From Pedobacter nutrimenti (lineage in GTDB: Bacteria; Bacteroidota; Bacteroidia; Sphingobacteriales; Sphingobacteriaceae): a stretch of 64,000 nt of DNA. Below, one piece after another: positions 9,280 to 17,248 of this stretch; position 1 is the stretch's first letter; each line of letters starts with the position of its first letter. A program made the translations under genes and the position numbers. The stretch is from contig NZ_QKLU01000008.1 in assembly GCF_003208655.1 (NCBI RefSeq), forward strand, positions 248,001 to 312,000, read 5' to 3'. The notes below the pieces were generated by a model. That model worked only from the letters and a program-made list of their open reading frames with translations, was not told the origin of the DNA and ran no database searches.

Positions 9280-10593
9280 CTATTGTTGTAAGGATAAAGA
9301 ATTGCCGAAATGAAGGGTTTTGGTATCTCCTGAACCCTCCATTTCATAAATCTGCAGGTCAAAATAAATGGCTGCGGCAAGCAGGTGGTCGAAGATATCG
9401 GCCATAATGTATTCGTAATCTGCCCATTTGGTCGTGCTGGTAAAAGCGTAAATCTCTAAAGGCAGGCCGTTGGCTGTCGGGGCAAGGTGTCTGACCATCA
9501 TGGTCATTTTCTTATGAATGCCTGAATGGCTTGATATGTAGTTGTCAATGTATTTCCGGTAAAGTCCTGCATTGGTGAGGTTGCGGCCATTGATCAACAG
9601 ACTTTTATCAGCGCCACTGCGCTCATTGCTTTTGTCAATGTCTTTTTTACGGTGGTCAATATAGGGTGCAATGGCCTGAATTCTTTTAAAGTTTTCCAGT
9701 TCCTGGTCCGTGACAAAGCGTATGGTAGACTGTTTGATGTAAATGGCCCTTTTAATTCTCCTGCCTCCTGCCTGCTGCATGCCTCTCCAGTTCTGAAAGG
9801 AGTCGGATATCAGGGCGTAAGTTGGGATGGTGGTAATGGTCTTGTCAAAGTTTTGCACTTTTACAGTGGTGAGGTTGATTTCAGTAACGTCTCCGTCTGC
9901 ACCATATTTGGTCATGGTAATCCAATCGCCAATGCGTACAATGTCATTGGTGCTGACCTGAATGCTGGCCACAAAACCCATAATGGTGTCTTTAAACATT
10001 AGCAGTAATACCGCAGAAATGGCACCCATTGCTGTAAAAAAGGCAATAGGAGACTGGCCGGTGAGATTGGAGAAGATGACTACCGCCCCAATGAGAAAAA
10101 GGATGATGCGGATGACCTGCAAATAACTTTCAATAGGTTTTGCGCGGAAAGCTGTTTTTTTCTGCAGACTGTCTGCACCCGAACGGAGCAGGGACATGAT
10201 CATCCAGATGATGATCACCACCATATAGATGTCGGCTAGGGCGGTTAATGAGGGAATCAAAGCCGGAAAGGGCGAAAAAATAATAGGAATTGCTTTTTTG
10301 ACCAGAATTAAAGGGGCGCTGAGTGCAAGAAAATGCGGAAAACGGTTTTCCAGCAGGTGTTGGAAAAAACTGATCCTGCTGCGCTTGGCAATGCGAATCA
10401 GGGCTACACGGAGCAGGCGTCTGACCAGGTACTGCAGGATATAGACCAGCAAAATCAGTATCAGCAGGTGTAGGATCAGATTGACATAAATGGCTATACT
10501 GTGCGGCACGCCCCATTTCAAAAGGAGGCTGTAAGTTTTTTGACTGACCGTATAAAGATCAAAAGGATCAAATTCGTATTCTGCTGTGTTCAT
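9280..10593 (-). CDS. Mechanosensitive ion channel, MscS family (YbdG-like)
   Basis: The 437-residue protein has about five hydrophobic segments (near 34-60, 92-110, 118-137, 158-178 and 186-212) followed by the MscS soluble domain. The pore-lining helix and start of the beta domain read AISAVLLLMFKDTIMGFVASIQ, followed by VRIGDWITM and the ITTIPTYALIS strand. Length and the extra insertion between beta elements fit the YbdG/MscM branch, slightly longer than the 415-residue E. coli protein. Such channels open under membrane tension and release solutes after hypo-osmotic shock. The start is the ATG at 10593. The DUF2027 gene upstream is on the same strand, 65 bases away. Confidence 0.92.
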   Translation of the reverse strand: MNTAEYEFDPFDLYTVSQKTYSLLLKWGVPHSIAIYVNLILHLLILILLVYILQYLVRRLLRVALIRIAKRSRISFFQHLLENRFPHFLALSAPLILVKKAIPIIFSPFPALIPSLTALADIYMVVIIIWMIMSLLRSGADSLQKKTAFRAKPIESYLQVIRIILFLIGAVVIFSNLTGQSPIAFFTAMGAISAVLLLMFKDTIMGFVASIQVSTNDIVRIGDWITMTKYGADGDVTEINLTTVKVQNFDKTITTIPTYALISDSFQNWRGMQQAGGRRIKRAIYIKQSTIRFVTDQELENFKRIQAIAPYIDHRKKDIDKSNERSGADKSLLINGRNLTNAGLYRKYIDNYISSHSGIHKKMTMMVRHLAPTANGLPLEIYAFTSTTKWADYEYIMADIFDHLLAAAIYFDLQIYEMEGSGDTKTLHFGNSLSLQQ

Positions 10594-10658
10594 TTTCTGG
10601 GCATTTAAATGATCAGCGCCGGAGCGCTCAGAGCAGCAGAATACGAAAAAAAAATAAA

Positions 10659-11297
10659 TTATTTAAAAAAACTGGCTTTTAGTTTTTCTGCATCAATACC
10701 CGTAGCAGGGGAGTCCAGACGGATCAGCCAGCCTTTTTGTTTCAGCTGCGCAATGTCAACCTTGGCAACCGAAAGGTCTTTTCCCTTCAGGCTCTGATGA
10801 AAAACAAGGGGTTCTTTAGGTTCCTGGTCTGCGGTGCTGTGGTACAGGATTTCCATTCTGAATTTTGGCCAGAGTTGAATATCTCCCATATTGGCCGAAA
10901 ATATTCTTGCGCTTTTATGGGCAGGGACCAGACCTGCAAATTCTCCTTTATAATGTTGGCCTTTTTCTGTGGTGAAACTCAGCAGGAGTTGATAAGAACT
11001 GTCATTGACCAGGTGAAAATGCGCAACGGCCTGACTGTGCTGGTCACTGACCAGGGCCAAATAGATGCCTTCATGCACAAATTCTGCTTCTGCAACGGGT
11101 TGCTCCGGCCTGTTTTTAACAATGCCGCTTTCGTCCGGAACATCTCCATGAACCAGGGTTACCTTAGAGGCCATGACCGGAATCTCAAAATCATTGCTGT
11201 CTGTTACTCCTATGGTATCCTTATCAATAATGCGGGTGATGTACCCTTCTATGTTTTCGTCTACAAAACGAACAAAATCACCTAATTTTACTTGCAT
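10659..11297 (-). CDS. DUF2027 protein without an Smr domain
   Basis: The 212-residue protein begins MQVKLGDFVRFVDENIEGYIT and continues with FEIPVMASKVTLV, the small SH3-like N-terminal module of DUF2027 proteins. It then carries the beta-rich middle domain (VHEGIYLALVSD ... HFHLVNDSSY). Family members I know from Bacteroidota usually continue into a C-terminal Smr (MutS2-like nuclease) domain. Here the reading frame stops at residue 212, after LKASFFK, and the 65 bases before mscS have no room for it. The function is unknown. On the minus strand, a TAAATTTG element at 11302-11309 lies so close to the ATG that the transcript could start at or beside it. Confidence 0.85.
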   Translation of the reverse strand: MQVKLGDFVRFVDENIEGYITRIIDKDTIGVTDSNDFEIPVMASKVTLVHGDVPDESGIVKNRPEQPVAEAEFVHEGIYLALVSDQHSQAVAHFHLVNDSSYQLLLSFTTEKGQHYKGEFAGLVPAHKSARIFSANMGDIQLWPKFRMEILYHSTADQEPKEPLVFHQSLKGKDLSVAKVDIAQLKQKGWLIRLDSPATGIDAEKLKASFFK

Positions 11298-11333
11298 AGT
11301 CCAAATTTAAGGCTTTCTTGCTAATTTTACATC

Positions 11334-11558
11334 ATGGCAAAGACAGAAGAACAGGTGAACAACCCCCTGCATGGGAAAACACTTGAATTTATTGTTAAAC
11401 AACTGGTTTGGCATTATGGGTGGGAAGAGATGGGCAGGCTTGTCCGGATAGATTGTTTCAACAACAATCCAACCATGAATTCGAGTTTAAAATTTCTGCG
11501 CAAAACAGATTGGGCACGGAAAAAGGTGGAAAAATTATACCTCAATACTTTTCATTAA
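11334..11558 (+). CDS. DUF2132 (VF530-type) small DNA-binding-like protein
   Basis: The 74-residue protein keeps the family signature NNPLHGKTLEFIV, HYGWEEMG, CFNNNPT and SLKFLRKTDWARKKVEKLY nearly without gaps. VF530 from Vibrio fischeri is the structural prototype, a compact helical protein proposed to bind DNA; the biological role is not established. The start is the ATG at 11334, 36 bases from the divergent DUF2027 gene. The next gene begins 5 bases after the stop, so the two are probably co-transcribed. Confidence 0.9.
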   Translation: MAKTEEQVNNPLHGKTLEFIVKQLVWHYGWEEMGRLVRIDCFNNNPTMNSSLKFLRKTDWARKKVEKLYLNTFH

Positions 11559-11563
11559 AAGAT

Positions 11564-12406
11564 ATGGATGTTACTGCTCAGGCTGCTAAGGCGGGTGTAT
11601 TCAAAATGCTTCATGAGCGTGAAGGACTTTTTATTATTCCCAATCCCTGGGATGCGGGTTCAGCCACCATACTGGAGCACCTGGGTTTTGAGGCTTTAGC
11701 TACCACCAGCGCCGGTTTGGCTTTTTCATTGGGAAGAGCAGATGGGGTGGCGGCAGTAAGCCGGGAAGAAACGCTCGATAATGCCCGGATGATTGTAAAT
11801 GCAAGCTGTTTGCCGGTTGCTGCCGATCTTGAAAATGGATTTGACCAGCGCCCGGAAGCCTGTGCAGAAACGATTTTAATGGCCGCCGGGGTGGGGCTTG
11901 CCGGAGCTTCTATTGAAGATACAAGTGCTGATCCGGCAAAACCGGTTTTGCCTTTTGGGCTTGCAGTAGAAAGGGTGAAAGCTGCGGTGGAAGCTGCCAG
12001 GAGCCTTTCTTTTCCTTTTACATTTACTGCAAGGGCTGAAAACCTGATTTACGGGCGTCCGGATCTGAAGGATACCATTAAGCGGTTGGAAGCTTTTGCG
12101 GATGCAGGTGCAGATGTTTTATTTGCGCCTGGGTTAAAGAACCTGGCAGAAGTAGAAGCGGTTGTAAAGGCGGTGGCACCTAAACCAGTCAATGTATTGC
12201 TGGGCGGAAACCACCCGGAGCTTTCTGTACTGCGTTTAAGGGATCTGGGTGTAAAAAGAATCAGTCTGGGTTCTTCATTGGCCAGAACAGCCTATCATGC
12301 TTTTTTCAGAGCAGCACAAGAGGTTTCAGGAAACAACAGTTTTACCTTTGCACAAGAGGTGATGCCTTATGGAGAGATGAATGATTTGTTTAAAAAAAAG
12401 AAGTAA
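11564..12406 (+). CDS. Isocitrate lyase/PEP mutase-family enzyme
   Basis: The protein is 280 residues from the ATG at 11564. The longer open frame upstream is rejected because it would run through the DUF2132 gene and gives no family-like sequence. A phosphoenolpyruvate mutase-type barrel is visible: LFIIPNPWDAGSA (about 22-34), TSAGLAFSLGRADG, the metal-site segment ADLENGF (87-93), ASIEDT (about 115-120), FTARAEN and LFAPGL. The KKCGH loop of true isocitrate lyase is missing. Members of this broad family act on 2-oxoacids or on C-C or P-C bonds; the exact substrate cannot be named. It is probably in one transcript with DUF2132. Confidence 0.87.
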   Translation: MDVTAQAAKAGVFKMLHEREGLFIIPNPWDAGSATILEHLGFEALATTSAGLAFSLGRADGVAAVSREETLDNARMIVNASCLPVAADLENGFDQRPEACAETILMAAGVGLAGASIEDTSADPAKPVLPFGLAVERVKAAVEAARSLSFPFTFTARAENLIYGRPDLKDTIKRLEAFADAGADVLFAPGLKNLAEVEAVVKAVAPKPVNVLLGGNHPELSVLRLRDLGVKRISLGSSLARTAYHAFFRAAQEVSGNNSFTFAQEVMPYGEMNDLFKKKK

Positions 12407-12430
12407 TGCTTGTGTTTTTTTAGGGGAAAT

Positions 12431-12460
12431 TTTCGATTTAGAATACAATTTCTATATTTG
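12431..12460 (+). promoter_or_regulatory. Candidate promoter for the 12489 gene
   Basis: A Bacteroidota-type -7 element TATATTTG lies at 12453-12460, with a weak -33 element (TTTC, 12431-12434) 18 bases upstream. It lies 28 bases ahead of the start codon of the small hypothetical gene. The -7 box is a full match; the -33 box is not. Confidence 0.5.
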
Positions 12461-12488
12461 CTAATATTTGTAGTATAGAGAGAGATAC

Positions 12489-12806
12489 ATGATGACCGTT
12501 ACTGTGCTTGCGATTATAGAATCCGATACCATACCAGCAGCCCCCTTATCTAAAGTGATGAATGAAAGGTTGCGCCGCTTTGCTGCTGAATTGCAGGATA
12601 AACATTTAAAAGACCTGGATTTACTGGATCCTGATTGTGAGGACGTGGTGATTTATCTGGGATATGACAGTAAATATAATGTTCGCTGGAAAATCGTTAA
12701 TGATGTATCAGCAGCTATAGAGTCCGAGGTGGCCAGGCATTGTGCCCTGCTGGGTTATGTTTTATGGAAGGGCAGCACCATTTATAATTTCAATTCCCGT
12801 AACTAA
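12489..12806 (+). CDS. Hypothetical protein, 105 residues
   Basis: I do not recognise this protein. It starts MMTVTVLAIIESDTIPAAPL (either Met is possible, at 12489 or 12492), has a Lys/Leu/Asp-rich centre (LQDKHLKDLDLLDPDCED), then an alternating hydrophobic stretch (VVIYLGYDSKYNVRWKIV) and ends WKGSTIYNFNSRN. There is no signal peptide or membrane segment, so it is probably a small soluble alpha/beta protein. A promoter-like element sits 28 bases upstream and codon use resembles its neighbours, which supports a real gene. It stands alone between the PEP-mutase-family gene and the exported protein at 12924. Confidence 0.65.
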   Translation: MMTVTVLAIIESDTIPAAPLSKVMNERLRRFAAELQDKHLKDLDLLDPDCEDVVIYLGYDSKYNVRWKIVNDVSAAIESEVARHCALLGYVLWKGSTIYNFNSRN

Positions 12807-12923
12807 AGGAGAAACCCAGGTCCTTCTCATCGGATGTAGAGGCTTTTGTCTGCCAAATGCTAAAAAAATATTATATAAGATGCAGGAAAGAGGATTGCTT
12901 GCTGAAAATTGGTATATTTAAGC

Positions 12924-13619
12924 ATGAGCTCAAAAATCTTTTTTTCTGTCCTTTTTGTTCTGTTTGGCTTTGGTGTGAGGGCCCAATCCCTTAATGGTAC
13001 TATTGCCGACAGGAAGACGCGTTCGGCATTGGAACAAGTTCATGTGTTAAATGTCAATACCGGAGAAAAGACAGTTACAGATGCTGCCGGCCAGTTTAGC
13101 TTAAAAGCATCCGTAAATCAGGTGCTTGTTTTTTATTACCCAGGATACATATCGGATACCCTGCTGTTGGTGGATATGAAACCGGTAAAACGCTTTCTTG
13201 CACCGGATCCCAAATTACTTAAAACCGTAGAGATCCAGTCCAAGACCTTTAACCCGGAGGTAGAATATGCGGATATTTATAGAAAAGCCAATCCGACAAA
13301 ACTGGAAGTAAACAAGCCTTTCGCCTTTTACCCATCCGGTTATTTTAGCCGGGAAGGTAAATTTGCCAGAAAAGGTAAACGTAAACTCGAAGGAGAGAAA
13401 ATTGAGCGGAAAATTGATGAACGCTGGAACGAGGCCGGGGTGAAAGCGGTAACTCCTTTAAATGCGGGGGAACTGGACGCTTTTATGGCCATGTACCGGC
13501 CGGAGCTAAAGGACCTGAATAAAATGGATGCAGAAGACCTTAAGTTCTATATTATGAATGCGTATAAAGAATTCAAGACACTACCTGCGGATAAAAGGGT
13601 GATTTCCGGCCTTAATTAA
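12924..13619 (+). CDS. Exported protein with carboxypeptidase-like regulatory domain (paralogue of 6461-7198)
   Basis: The protein has 231 residues from the ATG at 12924; an upstream in-frame TTG at 12909 is less likely. The signal peptide (KIFFSVLFVLFGFGVRAQ) is followed by the regulatory-like beta domain (LNGTIADRKTRSALEQVHVL, FYYPGYISDTLLL) and a basic Lys/Arg/Glu-rich segment (about 150-180). The C terminus (ELDAFMAMYRPEL ... YIMNAYKEFKTLPADKR) matches the paralogue 6 kb upstream in spacing and key residues. Its function is unknown. A strong terminator follows 19 bases after the stop, which separates it from the ribosomal cluster. Confidence 0.82.
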   Translation: MSSKIFFSVLFVLFGFGVRAQSLNGTIADRKTRSALEQVHVLNVNTGEKTVTDAAGQFSLKASVNQVLVFYYPGYISDTLLLVDMKPVKRFLAPDPKLLKTVEIQSKTFNPEVEYADIYRKANPTKLEVNKPFAFYPSGYFSREGKFARKGKRKLEGEKIERKIDERWNEAGVKAVTPLNAGELDAFMAMYRPELKDLNKMDAEDLKFYIMNAYKEFKTLPADKRVISGLN

Positions 13620-13637
13620 CAGGAGTTATTCCGCTGT

Positions 13638-13670
13638 AAAACACTTAGCCCTAAGTGTTTTTTTCTTTTT
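13638..13670 (+). terminator. Rho-independent terminator after the 12924 gene
   Basis: A perfect 10-bp stem (13638-13647 with 13652-13661, inner sequence AACACTTA/TAAGTGTT) with a GCCC loop runs into a T-rich tail. It ends the upstream gene before the rpsL promoter. Confidence 0.9.
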
Positions 13671-13702
13671 ATGTTTCGTCTGCATTAAATTTCAGGTAAC
13701 CC

Positions 13703-13734
13703 CTTGATTTATAAAATGTATTGTCTTACCTTTG
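13703..13734 (+). promoter_or_regulatory. Promoter of the rpsL-rpsG-fusA-rpsJ operon
   Basis: CTTG at 13703-13706, a 20-base spacer and TACCTTTG at 13727-13734 fit the Bacteroidota primary sigma consensus (TTTG, about 19, TAnnTTTG). The predicted start of transcription is near 13741, giving a leader of about 50 bases. The box is followed by CAGTCCC, very like the rplC promoter. Confidence 0.85.
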
Positions 13735-13792
13735 CAGTCCCTTATAGAGGGGTAAAGTTTTTAAACATAAATAGAAAAACAACAAAAGAACA

Positions 13793-14206
13793 ATGCCAAC
13801 CATTCAACAATTAGTTAGAAAAGGTAGAGTAGCACTGGAGTTCAAGAGTAAGTCTCCGGCGTTGGACAGCTGTCCACAGCGAAGAGGTGTATGTACACGT
13901 GTATATACCACTACCCCTAAAAAACCAAACTCAGCAATGCGTAAAGTTGCGCGTGTACGTTTAACCAATGGTAAAGAGGTTAACGCATACATCCCTGGAG
14001 AAGGTCACAACTTACAGGAGCACTCGATTGTATTGATCCGTGGTGGTCGTGTTAAAGATTTACCAGGTGTACGTTATCACATCATCCGTGGAGCATTAGA
14101 TACTTCAGGTGTTGCTGGTCGTAACCAACGTCGTTCTAAATACGGAACAAAACGTCCTAAACCAGGACAAGTAGCTGCGGCGCCAACAAAAGGTAAAAAG
14201 AAATAA
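13793..14206 (+). CDS. rpsL: 30S ribosomal protein S12
   Basis: This is the 137-residue decoding-centre protein. The loop TPKKPNSAMRK (41-51) and GGRVKDLPGVRYH (84-96) are intact, with lysines at the two positions (43/44 and 88) whose change gives streptomycin resistance, so this allele looks sensitive. It has a short basic C-terminal extension (KGKKK). It is the first gene of the str operon, and no Shine-Dalgarno precedes it, as is usual in this phylum. Confidence 0.98.
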   Translation: MPTIQQLVRKGRVALEFKSKSPALDSCPQRRGVCTRVYTTTPKKPNSAMRKVARVRLTNGKEVNAYIPGEGHNLQEHSIVLIRGGRVKDLPGVRYHIIRGALDTSGVAGRNQRRSKYGTKRPKPGQVAAAPTKGKKK

Positions 14207-14222
14207 TTAGGAGGACAAAAAA

Positions 14223-14690
14223 ATGAGAAAGTCAAAACCAAAAAAGAGAATCATTCTTCCTGATCCAAAATTTAACGATGTTCAGGTGACCCGTTTCGTA
14301 AACAATATGATGTTTGACGGAAAAAAATCTATCGCTTATTCTATTTTTTATGATGCAGTTGAACTTGCAGAGAAAAAATCAGGTGAGAATGGATTAGAAG
14401 TATGGAAACGTGCTTTAACAAATGTAATGCCAGCTGTAGAGGTTAAATCCCGTCGTGTTGGTGGTGCAAACTTCCAGGTACCTACAGAGGTAAGACCTGA
14501 CCGTAAAATTGCTTTAGGCATGAAATGGTTAATTTCTTACGCCCGTAAACGTGGAGAAAAAACAATGAAAGAGAAATTAGCAGGTGAAATCGTTTCAGCA
14601 GCTAAAGGTGAAGGTGCAGCAGTTAAGAAAAAAGAAGATACGCATAAAATGGCAGAAGCCAACAAAGCGTTCTCTCACTTCCGTTTCTAA
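14223..14690 (+). CDS. rpsG: 30S ribosomal protein S7
   Basis: The 155-residue assembly protein binds the 3' major domain of 16S rRNA. It starts MRKSKPKKRIILPDPKF and keeps RRVGGANFQVPTEV and the C-terminal HKMAEANKAFSHFRF. The gap from rpsL is 16 bases and contains a full AGGAGG (14209-14214) 8 bases before the ATG, which stands out because most genes here lack one. It forms an operon with rpsL and fusA. Confidence 0.98.
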   Translation: MRKSKPKKRIILPDPKFNDVQVTRFVNNMMFDGKKSIAYSIFYDAVELAEKKSGENGLEVWKRALTNVMPAVEVKSRRVGGANFQVPTEVRPDRKIALGMKWLISYARKRGEKTMKEKLAGEIVSAAKGEGAAVKKKEDTHKMAEANKAFSHFRF

Positions 14691-14707
14691 TTAGATAGAA
14701 TCATAAA

Positions 14708-16822
14708 ATGTCAAGAGATTTAAAATACACAAGAAACATTGGGATCGCGGCTCACATTGATGCGGGTAAAACCACAACAACCGAGCGTATCCTATATTAT
14801 GCTGGAGTAAACCACAAAATTGGTGAGGTACACGAAGGTGCATCTACAATGGACTGGATGGTACAGGAAGCGGAACGTGGGATAACCATCACCTCTGCAG
14901 CAACGACTGTATTCTGGCCTTACCGTGGTAACAAATATCAGGTAAACGTTATTGATACCCCTGGACACGTGGATTTTACCGTAGAGGTAAACCGTTCCCT
15001 GCGTGTTCTTGATGGTCTGGTATTTTTGTTTTCTGCGGTTGATGGTGTTGAACCTCAATCTGAAACCAACTGGCGTTTAGCAAATAACTATGCTGTTCCA
15101 CGTATTGGTTTCGTAAACAAAATGGACCGTTCCGGTGCAGATTTCTTAAAAGTTGTAAAACAGGTAAGAGAAATGTTAGGTAGCCATGCTGTTCCTTTGC
15201 AATTGCCAATTGGCGCAGAGGATAGCTTTAAAGGTGTGGTTGACTTAATCAACAACCGTGGTATTGTATGGAACGAGCATGATAAAGGGATGACCTTTAC
15301 TGAAGTGCCGATTCCTGACGATATGATTGATGAGGTTGCAGAATGGAGAGAGAATTTATTAGAAGCTGTTGCGGATTATGATGAGTCATTAATGGAGAAA
15401 TTCTTTGATGATCCTAACTCTATCACAGAACGTGAAATTCTTGATGCATTGCGTAAAGCAACTTTGGATGCGAAAATTGTTCCTATGGTTTGTGGTTCAT
15501 CTTTCAAAAACAAAGGTGTACAAACCATGCTTGACCTGGTAATGGAATTATTGCCTTCGCCAATGGATGTGGAAGGTATTACTGGTACCAATCCTGATAC
15601 TGGTGAAGAAGTAACCCGTCAACCGGATGTAAAAGAGCCTTTTGCAGCTTTGGCATTTAAAATTGCAACCGATCCTTTCGTGGGCCGTTTGTGCTTTATC
15701 CGTGTATATTCAGGTAACCTTGAAGCTGGTTCTTATGTATATAACGCACGTTCGGAAAACAAAGAGCGTATTTCCCGTATCTTCCAAATGCACGCCAACA
15801 AACAAAATCCGATCCCTAATGTAGGTGCTGGTGATATTGCTGCGGTTGTTGGATTTAAAGATATCAAAACTGGTGATACACTTTGTGATGAGAAGAACCC
15901 AATCATTCTGGAGTCTATGAACTTCCCTGAGCCGGTAATCGGTTTGGCGATTGAGCCTAAAACTCAAGCTGACGTGGATAGATTAGGTATGGCTTTAGGT
16001 AAACTTGCTGAAGAAGATCCTACTTTCAGGGTAGAGACTGACGAGGAAACTGGTCAGACTGTAATCTCTGGTATGGGTGAGCTTCACTTGGATATTTTGA
16101 TTGACCGTTTAAAACGCGAATTCAAAGTAGAAGTAAACCAGGGAGCTCCTCAGGTTGCTTATAAAGAGGCGATCACAGGCACAACTCAACATCGTGAAAC
16201 GTATAAGAAACAAACTGGTGGTCGTGGTAAATTCGCAGATATTCAGGTGATTATTTCTCCTATTGATGCAGATTACGAAAAAGGCGGTTTGCAATTCGTA
16301 AACGAAATCGTAGGTGGATCTATTCCACGTGAGTTTATCCCTTCTGTAGAGAAAGGTTTTGCTGCAGCAATGTCTAATGGTGTTATTGCAGGTTATCCAC
16401 TTCCTGATATGAAAGTTCGTTTGATTGATGGTTCATTCCACGCAGTCGATTCGGATGCTTTATCTTTCGAGATTGCTGCACGTTCAGCTTTCCGTGAGGC
16501 ATTGCCTAAATGTAAACCGGTATTAATGGAGCCGATCATGAAAATTGAGGTGCTTACTCCGGAAGAAAACATGGGTGATGTAATGGGAGACTTAAACCGT
16601 CGTCGTGGTCAGCTGCAAGGTATGGACACCCGTAACGGTTCCCAGGTGATTAAAGCATTGGTTCCTCTTTCTGAGATGTTTGGTTATGTAACTCAGTTGC
16701 GTACCATTACTTCAGGCCGTGCGACTTCTACTATGGAATTTGATCATTATGATCCAGCTCCTAAGAACGTACAGGATGAGGTGATTGCAAAATCAAAAGG
16801 AAAAGTTAAATCTTCAGATTAA
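14708..16822 (+). CDS. fusA: Translation elongation factor G
   Basis: The 704-residue translocase GTPase has the P-loop AHIDAGKT at 15-22, the DTPGHVDF G3 motif, NKMD G4 motif and the switch-I RGITITSAA. Domain IV is intact through GGSIPREFIPSVEKG and RRRGQLQGMD. The ATG lies 17 bases after rpsG. tuf does not follow it, unlike in enterobacteria; the next gene is rpsJ. It shows strong codon bias typical of highly expressed genes (CGT for Arg, GGT for Gly). Confidence 0.98.
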   Translation: MSRDLKYTRNIGIAAHIDAGKTTTTERILYYAGVNHKIGEVHEGASTMDWMVQEAERGITITSAATTVFWPYRGNKYQVNVIDTPGHVDFTVEVNRSLRVLDGLVFLFSAVDGVEPQSETNWRLANNYAVPRIGFVNKMDRSGADFLKVVKQVREMLGSHAVPLQLPIGAEDSFKGVVDLINNRGIVWNEHDKGMTFTEVPIPDDMIDEVAEWRENLLEAVADYDESLMEKFFDDPNSITEREILDALRKATLDAKIVPMVCGSSFKNKGVQTMLDLVMELLPSPMDVEGITGTNPDTGEEVTRQPDVKEPFAALAFKIATDPFVGRLCFIRVYSGNLEAGSYVYNARSENKERISRIFQMHANKQNPIPNVGAGDIAAVVGFKDIKTGDTLCDEKNPIILESMNFPEPVIGLAIEPKTQADVDRLGMALGKLAEEDPTFRVETDEETGQTVISGMGELHLDILIDRLKREFKVEVNQGAPQVAYKEAITGTTQHRETYKKQTGGRGKFADIQVIISPIDADYEKGGLQFVNEIVGGSIPREFIPSVEKGFAAAMSNGVIAGYPLPDMKVRLIDGSFHAVDSDALSFEIAARSAFREALPKCKPVLMEPIMKIEVLTPEENMGDVMGDLNRRRGQLQGMDTRNGSQVIKALVPLSEMFGYVTQLRTITSGRATSTMEFDHYDPAPKNVQDEVIAKSKGKVKSSD

Positions 16823-16831
16823 TACTAATCG

Positions 16832-16863
16832 GTTGCCTGTTATTAATAGCTCTAACAGGCAGC
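16832..16863 (+). promoter_or_regulatory. Hairpin between fusA and rpsJ
   Basis: TGCCTGTTA (16834-16842) and TAACAGGCA (16853-16861) form a perfect 9-bp stem, extendable by a wobble and a GC pair to 11 bp, with a 10-base loop. There is no T tract, so it is not a simple terminator. It may stabilise or mark a processing point in the mRNA. Confidence 0.6.
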
Positions 16864-16881
16864 CTCAATTAAATAAATAAA

Positions 16882-17187
16882 ATGAGCCAAAGAATCAGAA
16901 TCAAATTAAAATCTTACGATTATAATCTGGTAGATAAATCTGCTGAGAAAATCGTAAAAACTGTTAAACCTACGGGTGCAGTGGTAAGCGGACCAATCCC
17001 TTTGCCTACAGAGAAAAAAATCTTTACTGTTTTACGTTCACCACACGTGAACAAAAAAGCAAGAGAGCAATTTCAATTGTGCGCTTACAAACGTTTGTTA
17101 GACATTTACAGTTCTAACTCTAAAACAGTTGATGCACTGATGAAACTTGAATTGCCTAGCGGTGTTGAAGTTGAAATCAAAGTTTAA
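16882..17187 (+). CDS. rpsJ: 30S ribosomal protein S10
   Basis: The 101-residue protein (MSQRIRIKLKSYD, GPIPLPTEKKIFTVLRSPH) assembles in the 30S head and is also the NusE antitermination factor. It is the last gene of the str unit here, and a strong terminator follows 15 bases after its stop, so it is separated from rplC by about 2.1 kb. In many genomes, including other Bacteroidota as I recall, rpsJ leads directly into rplC. Confidence 0.98.
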   Translation: MSQRIRIKLKSYDYNLVDKSAEKIVKTVKPTGAVVSGPIPLPTEKKIFTVLRSPHVNKKAREQFQLCAYKRLLDIYSSNSKTVDALMKLELPSGVEVEIKV

Positions 17188-17201
17188 TGAGATAATGCAT
17201 T

Positions 17202-17237
17202 AAAAAAAAGGCCTCTGCAATTGCAGAGGCCTTTTTT
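17202..17237. terminator. Bidirectional terminator after rpsJ
   Basis: A perfect 11-bp palindromic stem (GGCCTCTGCAA / TTGCAGAGGCC, 17210-17231) is flanked by eight A bases on the left and six T bases on the right. It can therefore end both rpsJ (plus) and the coiled-coil gene ending at 17249 (minus). The perfect palindrome leaves no designed loop, so the central bases must open. Confidence 0.92.
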
Positions 17238-17248
17238 GTTTGTGTTTT

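Noticed and set aside
11408..11563. Overlapping open frames of the DUF2132 gene and the PEP-mutase-family gene, which could suggest a frameshift or fusion
   Set aside because: The family-like sequence of the second protein begins only after the ATG at 11564, and DUF2132 ends in a normal stop at 11558. These are two ordinary genes.
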